The position numbers and the translations under genes are program-made. Below are positions 7,548 to 12,425 of a stretch of DNA of 12,425 nt, one piece after another. Each line of letters begins with the position of its first letter. Position 1 is the first letter of the stretch. Source of the DNA: an uncultured Verrucomicrobiales bacterium (GTDB lineage: Bacteria > Verrucomicrobiota > Verrucomicrobiia > Verrucomicrobiales > Akkermansiaceae); contig CALCHQ010000088.1 of NCBI GenBank assembly GCA_937901085.1, positions 1 through 12,425 of the forward strand, read 5' to 3'. The notes under the pieces are model-generated. The model was not told the origin of the DNA, did no database searches, and worked only from the letters and a program-made list of their open reading frames with translations.

Positions 7548-7577
7548 AAGAAAATGCGCCTGCGACATGCAGGCGCA
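7548..7577 (-). terminator. Intrinsic terminator of the M3 peptidase gene
   Basis: On the minus strand TGCGCCTGC (7577-7569) and GCAGGCGCA (7563-7555) form a perfect 9-bp stem with a 5-nt loop, followed by TTTTCTT (7554-7548). It begins 7 bp after the M3 stop codon and lies just upstream of the fucO promoter, insulating the two genes. Confidence 0.92.
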
Positions 7578-7584
7578 CGCAGCC

Positions 7585-9786
7585 TCAGCGCAGAATCCCC
7601 TGCTGCTGGAGCAAGGCATCCGGGTTCGGGTCGCGCCCCATAAAGGCGCGGAAACTCTCGGACTCGGTGCGGCTTCCACCCGTTGAAAGCACCTCGCGGC
7701 GGAAATCAGCCCCGGTGGCCGTATTGGTCGGCCCCTCCTTCTCAAAACGCGTAAAGGCATCTGCCGCCAGTACCTCGGCCCACTTGTAGGAATAGTACCC
7801 TGCCGCATAACCGCCGGAAATGCAATGACTCAGACTACGCATGATGGAGGGTCCCCAGGTGGCATAAGGCAGGCTCCAGGGCTCCAGAATCTCGCGCGTG
7901 ACCTGGTCGAGCGAGCGGCCGCGGAACTTCGTCTCGTAATTCATGTGCATTTCCAGGTCGAGCTTGGCCATACGCAGCTGGCTCATGATATCGAAGGCCG
8001 GCATAAAGAAACGGCTCTGCTGTAACTTACGCAGCAAATCTGCTGGCAGCGGCTCGCTGGTCTGCCAATGGCGGGCATAGGACATCACCCCTTCGGGAAT
8101 CCACACCCAGTTTTCATTCAGCTGGCTGGGTAACTCCACAAAATCGCGTGCCACGCGTGTGCCGGCATGCCCCACCAGTTCCGTATCGCTCAGCATGCTG
8201 TGCAGCATGTGGCCGAACTCGTGGAAAAGCGTCAGCACATCCAGATGCGTCAGGAGGGCAGGCTTATCTCCCGTAGGCGCTTTCAGATTCCCCACCAGCA
8301 CCGCCAGATGCGGCGGGCGCGTCCCGTTCTGCAGCGCCGTATGGCGTATCCCCATCACCCAGGCACCATCGCGCTTTGTAGCGCGGGGGTGCAGGTCCAT
8401 ATAGAACGACCCCATATGCCGCCCGGTAGCGGCATCGTGCATCGCGTAGAGCTTCACCTCCGGGTGCCACACCTCGTGCATGCCGGCAGGCAGCTCCTGC
8501 CCCGGCTGCAGGCAGACGGCAGGCAACTCGCTCAGGCGGATGCCGTACAGACTCTCATAAATCGAGAACATACCCGCCACCACATTCTCCTTCATGTGGT
8601 ATGGGCGCAGCGTTTCGTCATCGAACTGGCAGCGTTCCTCGCGCAGCAGATTGAAATAATAACTGAAATCCCAGGGCTGAAGCTGCACCTGGCGCTTGCC
8701 GGTGCGCTGCGCGACGAACTCCATCAGCTGGGTAATCTCGGTATCCAGCTGCGGTTTCACCTTGTGCATCATCTCATCCACAAAGGCCAGCGCGGCATCA
8801 CCGCTGCCCACCATACGGCGAGCCGTGGCCAGGTCAGCATACGTACCGAATCCCAGCAACGAAGCCAGCTCACCGCGCAGCTCCATCGTACGCGCCACCA
8901 CAGGCTCATTGTCAAACTCCGGAGTATTCCCCTCCGTCCCCCGCCCCTCCCAGCAGAGGCGGCGGGTCTGCTCCACATCGCAATAGCGCAGCACATCGCC
9001 CACGCTGGCGTAATCGAGCGTAATCATCCATTGCGGTTGCTCCGGCGTGCCGAAACCACGCTCGCGAGCCTTCAAGGCGGCAGCTTCCATCCAATCCTCA
9101 CTCATACCGGCCAGCTGCGCCTTATCGGTAATGACCAGCTGCCAGGCATTGAGTGAATCCTTGCAGTTCTTCTCGAAACGCAGCGCCAGCTCAGCCAGTT
9201 CCTTGCCAATCTGCAACTTGCGGGCCTTCCTATCTGCCGGCAGATCAGCCCCGCTGTCCTTGAACGAATCCACCACCTGCTGCACATAACGCTGGCGGGC
9301 CGCTGAAAGCGTGCGAACCCAGGGTTGGTTGGCCGCCTGGCGAATGACTGCCCACAAACGCTCATTGGCACTCAGGCTCGCGCCGAACTCGGCCGTAAGC
9401 GGCGCAACTTCATCCAGCGCCGCGCGCACCTCCGGGCTGTCCATGAGGTAGGAAAGATTATACAGAAGGCTCTCGGCCTCAGACAACTCGGTATCCAGGC
9501 TCTCAAAGGCAGCAAAGGTATTCTCCCAAGTGGCTTCCTCCGGCTTCACCGCGCAGATAGCCTCCACCCGCTGCCGGGCCAGTTGCAACGCCGCGCGGAT
9601 ATCAGCCACCCCCTTCTGCGGCGTCAGGCGCGACCAGCGCGGGTACTCTCCGCCCCAGGCCAGATATGGGTGCTGCTCCGGCGAAAGCACCGGCAGCGGT
9701 GCAGCAGGCTCCTGTGCCTGTACCTCAGGCAGATGAGCAGCAAACAGCATAACAGCGGCAGCAAGATGAAGCGGCTTCAACATCAT
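7585..9786 (-). CDS. M3-family metallopeptidase (oligopeptidase A / Dcp-like), exported
   Basis: This is a zinc oligopeptidase of about 732 residues (counting from the second ATG of the pair, 9783). The active site is HEFGH (521-525), with the third zinc ligand E550 in VELPSQLNENW. The C-terminal GGYAAGYYSYKWAEVL (657-672) and LSTGGSRTESE segments closely match E. coli oligopeptidase A and the Dcp peptidyl-dipeptidase. These enzymes trim short peptides. Unlike cytosolic oligopeptidase A, this one starts with a signal peptide (MLKPLHLAAAVMLFAAHLPEVQA, cleavage around residue 23), so it probably acts in the periplasm. Starts at 9786 or 9783 both give an intact signal peptide; the in-frame GTG at 9822 would bury it behind 12 charged residues and is less likely. 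It lies 42 bp after the RmlD-like gene and has its own terminator. Confidence 0.93.
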   Translation of the reverse strand: MMLKPLHLAAAVMLFAAHLPEVQAQEPAAPLPVLSPEQHPYLAWGGEYPRWSRLTPQKGVADIRAALQLARQRVEAICAVKPEEATWENTFAAFESLDTELSEAESLLYNLSYLMDSPEVRAALDEVAPLTAEFGASLSANERLWAVIRQAANQPWVRTLSAARQRYVQQVVDSFKDSGADLPADRKARKLQIGKELAELALRFEKNCKDSLNAWQLVITDKAQLAGMSEDWMEAAALKARERGFGTPEQPQWMITLDYASVGDVLRYCDVEQTRRLCWEGRGTEGNTPEFDNEPVVARTMELRGELASLLGFGTYADLATARRMVGSGDAALAFVDEMMHKVKPQLDTEITQLMEFVAQRTGKRQVQLQPWDFSYYFNLLREERCQFDDETLRPYHMKENVVAGMFSIYESLYGIRLSELPAVCLQPGQELPAGMHEVWHPEVKLYAMHDAATGRHMGSFYMDLHPRATKRDGAWVMGIRHTALQNGTRPPHLAVLVGNLKAPTGDKPALLTHLDVLTLFHEFGHMLHSMLSDTELVGHAGTRVARDFVELPSQLNENWVWIPEGVMSYARHWQTSEPLPADLLRKLQQSRFFMPAFDIMSQLRMAKLDLEMHMNYETKFRGRSLDQVTREILEPWSLPYATWGPSIMRSLSHCISGGYAAGYYSYKWAEVLAADAFTRFEKEGPTNTATGADFRREVLSTGGSRTESESFRAFMGRDPNPDALLQQQGILR

Positions 9787-9790
9787 ACCA

Positions 9791-9796
9791 TTTATA
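9791..9796 (-). promoter_or_regulatory. Possible -10 box of the M3 peptidase gene
   Basis: TATAAA on the minus strand lies 4 nt before the first and 7 nt before the second of two adjacent ATG codons. This repeats the geometry of the better promoters here and slightly favours a start at 9783. No acceptable -35 box is found 16-18 bp upstream, so read-through from the RmlD-like gene is an equally good explanation. Confidence 0.35.
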
Positions 9797-9828
9797 CGCG
9801 CGCGCAAGCCGCTATCTTTCACGATATA

Positions 9829-10710
9829 TCACCGTGCCAGATACCGCCGCACAGCGGCAGCAATCGTCTCGCGTCCGGAAGGCATGGGAATACCCAGCTC
9901 ACCGGTCAGGCGGGCATTGCTCATCGCCGTGTAGCGCGGGCGGCGCTCGCGGAAAAATGCCACCTCATCCAGCTTCTGCCGCTCCAGCGGCGGCAGTTCC
10001 GGCAACGCGCCCAGCGCCACCGCCTCCTGCAAGGCCAGCTCCGCGCAATGCCACCAGCTCAGCGGCTCACCGCTGCTGCACACATGCACTACCCCGCTGT
10101 ACCCCCCCTCTCCCAGCGCCAGCACCGCGCGGGCAATATCGGCCGCATCCGTCGGCAGCGATTCCTTATCGGCCACCGCTGCAAGCGGCTGCCCGGCTAG
10201 TGCCCGCGCCAGCACGCTTTCCACAAAAGAAGGCTTCCGGGGGTTGCCGCACACCCAGGAAACGCGCGCCACCACCGCCACAGGAAGCGCCTCCAGCACC
10301 TGCCATTCGCCCTCGCGCTTGCTTTCGGCATACACGCAGACCGGGCGGCATTTCGCCCGCTCATCCTTCAGCCCCTGGCGGCGGCCACAAAGCACATAGT
10401 CCGTGGAAAGATGCACAAAACGCGCCCCGGTATGGCGGCAGGCCAGCGCCATGGCCGCTGGTGCCACCGCATTCACCCGGTGCGCCAGCAAGGGGTCATC
10501 GGCACAGGCCTCCAGGCCGCTGATGGCCGCACAATTCACCACCAGCTGCGCCCCGCTCGCCAGCACCAGGTCACTCAACGCCCCGGCAGCTTCCAGGGGG
10601 CAGTCCGCATGCGCCGGAGACAGCACCTCATACCCTGCCCGGCCGGCAGCCTCATGCACCAGCTGCCCCGTACGCCCGGATGCGCCGAATATCAGAATAC
10701 GTTTCCCCAT
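9829..10710 (-). CDS. RmlD-like NAD(P)-dependent sugar-nucleotide reductase (extended SDR)
   Basis: This 293-residue protein has the Rossmann fold of extended short-chain dehydrogenases. The dinucleotide-binding motif GASGRTG is at 9-15. LSTDYV (101-106) supplies the active-site Ser/Thr region, and the YxxxK pair is Y127/K131 (YAESK). The VNCAA (58-62) and RVNAVAP (78-84) motifs are typical of the RmlD (dTDP-4-dehydrorhamnose reductase) branch, which makes dTDP-L-rhamnose for surface polysaccharides. No rmlA, rmlB or rmlC is nearby, so another role on a nucleotide sugar is possible and no symbol is given. The ATG at 10710 is chosen because the first Rossmann strand then begins at residue 3; upstream ATGs would add a tail encoded by the hairpin repeat and promoter. 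The M3 gene follows after 42 bp. Confidence 0.82.
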   Translation of the reverse strand: MGKRILIFGASGRTGQLVHEAAGRAGYEVLSPAHADCPLEAAGALSDLVLASGAQLVVNCAAISGLEACADDPLLAHRVNAVAPAAMALACRHTGARFVHLSTDYVLCGRRQGLKDERAKCRPVCVYAESKREGEWQVLEALPVAVVARVSWVCGNPRKPSFVESVLARALAGQPLAAVADKESLPTDAADIARAVLALGEGGYSGVVHVCSSGEPLSWWHCAELALQEAVALGALPELPPLERQKLDEVAFFRERRPRYTAMSNARLTGELGIPMPSGRETIAAAVRRYLAR

Positions 10711-10717
10711 GCCCACC

Positions 10718-10746
10718 AGCCTACCACAGCTCTGCCCAAATAGCAA
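10718..10746 (-). promoter_or_regulatory. Probable promoter of the RmlD-like gene
   Basis: On the minus strand, TTGCTA (10746-10741) and TAGGCT (10723-10718) are spaced by exactly 17 bp, and the -10 box lies 7 nt from the ATG at 10710. The -10 box matches consensus only at its key T, A and final T, so this is weaker than the fucO and M23 promoters. The -35 box abuts the hairpin repeat. Again no leader is predicted. Confidence 0.5.
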
Positions 10747-10782
10747 GCGAGGCATCGCAATGAATTGCAATGCCTCGCCCAA
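10742..10782 (-). repeat. Palindromic repeat, copy 1 (possible terminator)
   Basis: A 14-position stem (10747-10760 with 10765-10778) encloses a 4-nt loop. On the minus strand every position pairs, one as G-U; on the plus strand that position is a C-A mismatch. The flanks AGCAA and CCAA, outside the stem, are identical in the second copy at 12386-12425. It lies 123 bp after the symporter stop and is followed on the minus strand by TTGCTATTT, a poor T-tract, so it may be a terminator for the symporter, a REP-like element, or both. Confidence 0.7.
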
Positions 10783-10800
10783 CTTACTACCTATGAAACT

Positions 10801-10856
10801 CAGCTCTCCCTTTCAGGGGTCGCGGTGCTCTCTCCTTCACCACGACCAACGAGCTG
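10801..10856 (-). ncRNA. Candidate structured RNA downstream of the symporter gene
   Basis: Read on the minus strand, CAGCTC (10856-10851) can pair with GAGCTG (10806-10801), closing a junction. Inside is a 10-bp helix (10847-10838 with 10827-10818) that is unbroken only on this strand, thanks to one G-U pair, with a purine loop AAGGAGAGAG. A small CCT/AGG hairpin follows. The related words AAGGAGAGAGC and AAAGGGAGAGC occur in the large loop and after the small hairpin. The element lies in the symporter 3' region and ends before the palindromic repeat. It could be a 3' UTR structure or a processed small RNA. A TATAAC word at 10861-10856 overlaps the first helix and lacks a -35 box. Function unknown. 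Confidence 0.35.
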
Positions 10857-10900
10857 TTATAAGGGATACGCCCGCCCCGGTAGTTTTCTATCACTAAAAT

Positions 10901-12298
10901 TTAATTATTTTCCATTTTTTCTTCTTTTTTCTCGAAAACCAGGCTTTCGTCCACCTCATTCAGGCGGTTCTGCCAGAGGTATTTGCGGGTTTCTGCCACC
11001 AGCACACCCGACAAGCCCACCATGCAGATGAGGTTCGGCAGAGCCATGAGCCCGTTGGCAAAATCGGCAAAATTCCATACGATGCCACTCTTGGGAATCA
11101 CGCAGCCCAGGTAGACCACCACAATCCACAACAGGCGGTAGGGGTAGATGAGGCGCTGCCCGCCGAGGTATTCCAGCGCGCGTTCCCCGAAATACGACCA
11201 GCCCAGCACCGTGGAAATCACAAAGGCGGCCAGGCTGATGGTGAGCATGGCGCTGCCGAAACCACCCAGCGTGGCAAAGGAAACGTAGGTGAGAAGCTCG
11301 CCGTCGTTGGTGGTGATGGAATCGTGAGCCATAATGCAGGTCGTGAGCGTCACGCCCGTCATGGTGCAGATGAACACCGTATCCCAGAACGGCCCGGTGG
11401 AGGCTACCAGCGCATGCTGCACGGCATTGGGAGTCTGCGAAGGGGCAGAGACAATGGGGGAAGAACCAAGACCTGCCTCGTTGGAGAACAGACCACGGCG
11501 CACGCCCTGCTGCATGGCGAGCATGATGGTGGAGCCGATGAAGCCACCCGTGGCGGCCTGCGGACTGAAGGCACTATCGACGATGTGGCAAATAGCCGGC
11601 CACACATAGCCCGCATTGGCAATGAGAATGGCCACGCAGCCCACGATGTACACGATGGCCATGGTCGGTACCAGCGCCGTACACACGCGGGAGATGCCCT
11701 GCAAGCCACCCAGCAGCACCGCACCCACCAGCAGCACCATGACCAGCCCGGTTACCCAGGTGGGTACTTCCAGCGCGCTGTTGGCCAGCACCTGGGACAC
11801 GGCGTTCGCCTGCGTCAGGTTGCCGATGCCGAAGGCTGCAATGGCGGTGACAGCTGCAAACACCACGGCCAGCCACTTGCATTTGAGACCTTTTTCGATG
11901 GCATACATCGGGCCACCGATGATGTTGCCTTTTTCATCGCGCGTGCGGTAGCGGATGGCCAGCAGGCTTTCCGCATAGCGCGTAGCCATGCCGAACACAC
12001 CGGTGAGCATGCACCAGAACACGGCACCCGGACCACCGCTTGTGACAGCCACCGCCACACCCACGATGTTGCCTGTGCCCACATTGGCGGCCAGCGATAC
12101 CATGAGCGAGGAGAACTGCGAAATCTGCCCCTCTCCCCGGCCGCCGAAGTACAGGCGCAGAGCCGTGAAGAAATGCCGCTGCGGGAAACGCAGCAGCACT
12201 GTCAGGTAAAGATGGGTTCCCAGCAAGGCAAAGATGAGGATGTACCCCCACAGGAAGCTGCTGGCACTTTCAAGTAGTTTATCGATGGTCTCTAACAT
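10901..12298 (-). CDS. Alanine/glycine:cation symporter family protein (AgcS)
   Basis: This 465-residue inner-membrane protein with many hydrophobic segments (roughly eleven by eye) belongs to the AgcS family, which takes up alanine or glycine together with Na+ or H+. Family hallmarks are ANVGTGNIVGVAVAV followed by SGGPGAVFW (71-95), GGPMYAIEKGL (128-138), QANAVSQVL (163-171) and QQGVRRGLFSNEAGLGSS (263-280). The length is normal. The start fits: the ATG gives a short amphipathic N-terminus, then FLWGYILIFALLGTHLYLTVLLRF as the first membrane segment. The C-terminus is a charged cytoplasmic tail rich in Lys and Glu. No Shine-Dalgarno sequence precedes the ATG. It appears to be a single-gene unit flanked by two copies of a palindromic repeat. 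The exact amino acid and coupling ion cannot be read from sequence. Confidence 0.93.
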   Translation of the reverse strand: MLETIDKLLESASSFLWGYILIFALLGTHLYLTVLLRFPQRHFFTALRLYFGGRGEGQISQFSSLMVSLAANVGTGNIVGVAVAVTSGGPGAVFWCMLTGVFGMATRYAESLLAIRYRTRDEKGNIIGGPMYAIEKGLKCKWLAVVFAAVTAIAAFGIGNLTQANAVSQVLANSALEVPTWVTGLVMVLLVGAVLLGGLQGISRVCTALVPTMAIVYIVGCVAILIANAGYVWPAICHIVDSAFSPQAATGGFIGSTIMLAMQQGVRRGLFSNEAGLGSSPIVSAPSQTPNAVQHALVASTGPFWDTVFICTMTGVTLTTCIMAHDSITTNDGELLTYVSFATLGGFGSAMLTISLAAFVISTVLGWSYFGERALEYLGGQRLIYPYRLLWIVVVYLGCVIPKSGIVWNFADFANGLMALPNLICMVGLSGVLVAETRKYLWQNRLNEVDESLVFEKKEEKMENN

Positions 12299-12311
12299 GA
12301 TTCAGGCGTAT

Positions 12312-12340
12312 AACATACTATTTTCATCCCTGTGGGTCAA
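12312..12340 (-). promoter_or_regulatory. Promoter of the symporter gene
   Basis: On the minus strand, -35 TTGACC (12340-12335; 5 of 6 consensus) and -10 TATGTT (12317-12312; 4 of 6) are separated by exactly 17 bp. The ATG is 13 nt beyond the -10 box, so the leader would be about 7 nt, too short for a normal Shine-Dalgarno sequence. Confidence 0.65.
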
Positions 12341-12385
12341 GCGATTATTGCAGCATAACAATTGGCAGGCTCACTTCTGCCGGAA

Positions 12386-12425
12386 AGCAAGCGGGGCATT
12401 GCTGTATCGGCAATGCCCCGCCCAA
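12386..12425 (-). repeat. Palindromic repeat, copy 2
   Basis: A perfect 12-bp stem (12391-12402 with 12410-12421) has a 7-nt loop and the same flanks (AGCAA and CCAA) as copy 1 at 10742-10782, in the same orientation. Compared with copy 1, one A-T pair has become G-C, with both sides changed. It lies upstream of the symporter promoter and may follow a minus-strand gene beyond the right edge. The element may extend past the window. Confidence 0.7.

Noticed and set aside
6280..7686. Long plus-strand open frame (468 codons) opposite fucO
   Set aside because: It is His/Gly-rich without domain logic and mirrors fucO, whose motifs and metal ligands are complete. The frame is a by-product of GC-biased codon use.
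9787..9822. GTG at 9822 as the M3 peptidase start
   Set aside because: It would place 12 mostly polar or charged residues before a good signal peptide. The ATG pair at 9786/9783 fits better.
10711..10782. Upstream ATG starts for the RmlD-like gene
   Set aside because: The extra residues would be encoded by the palindromic repeat and promoter and precede a Rossmann strand that normally begins within a few residues of the start.
10856..10861. TATAAC as promoter of a separate small RNA
   Set aside because: No -35 box lies 16-18 bp upstream, and the start it predicts would cut off the closing helix of the candidate RNA. Kept only as a remark.
10793..10897. Small plus-strand ORF of 34 codons
   Set aside because: It has no ribosome-binding site or promoter, and composition shows no coding signal; minus-strand RNA structure explains the stretch better.
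1..12425. CRISPR array, insertion sequence, prophage, tRNA, toxin-antitoxin or defence system
   Set aside because: No regular spacer repeats, transposase motifs, tRNA cloverleaf or defence-type domains were seen. The lone helicase has a standard repair-type architecture without nuclease partners.

Overview
The window is a GC-rich (about 60% by eye), densely packed bacterial chromosome segment. The organism is a Gram-negative: there is an OprB-type outer-membrane porin ending in phenylalanine, an OmpA-type peptidoglycan-binding protein and exported enzymes. A standalone FucO-like lactaldehyde reductase, an OprB porin, and the absence of Shine-Dalgarno sequences at all eight visible starts would suit a gut Verrucomicrobiota such as an Akkermansia relative. 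That placement is inference (moderate confidence); no rRNA or other marker gene is present.

Layout. The plus strand carries, left to right: the 3' end of transketolase (1-258) with a strong terminator; a three-gene run of M23 metallopeptidase, membrane-anchored OmpA-like protein and Rep/PcrA-type helicase (426-4683), the last two overlapping by ATGA; and an OprB-family carbohydrate porin (4739-6226). The minus strand, converging on the porin, carries from right to left: an alanine/glycine:cation symporter (12298-10901), an RmlD-like NAD(P)-dependent reductase (10710-9829), a signal-peptide-bearing M3 oligopeptidase (9786-7585) and lactaldehyde reductase FucO (7491-6331). Two stacked hairpins separate the converging porin and fucO.

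How the genes fit together. Much of the window concerns envelope work and nutrient uptake: a porin for sugars, an exported oligopeptidase, an amino-acid symporter, and FucO for disposing of lactaldehyde from fucose or rhamnose. The M23 and OmpA-like proteins probably act on or bind peptidoglycan. The helicase in the same operon is a DNA-repair or replication enzyme with no obvious link to the envelope.

The most interesting signals are non-coding. (1) Good sigma70-type promoters with exact 17-bp spacers have their -10 box only 6-9 nt from the start codon (M23, fucO, and more weakly the RmlD-like gene), predicting leaderless mRNAs; the symporter leader would be only about 7 nt. (2) A roughly 40-nt palindrome with conserved flanks occurs twice in the same orientation on either side of the symporter gene, with a compensatory base-pair change, pointing to a repeat family or recurrent terminator that works as minus-strand RNA. 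(3) Just downstream of the symporter is a possible three-way-junction RNA whose wobble pairing also favours the minus strand. No insertion sequence, CRISPR array, tRNA or rRNA was found, and I see no convincing new protein-based system.
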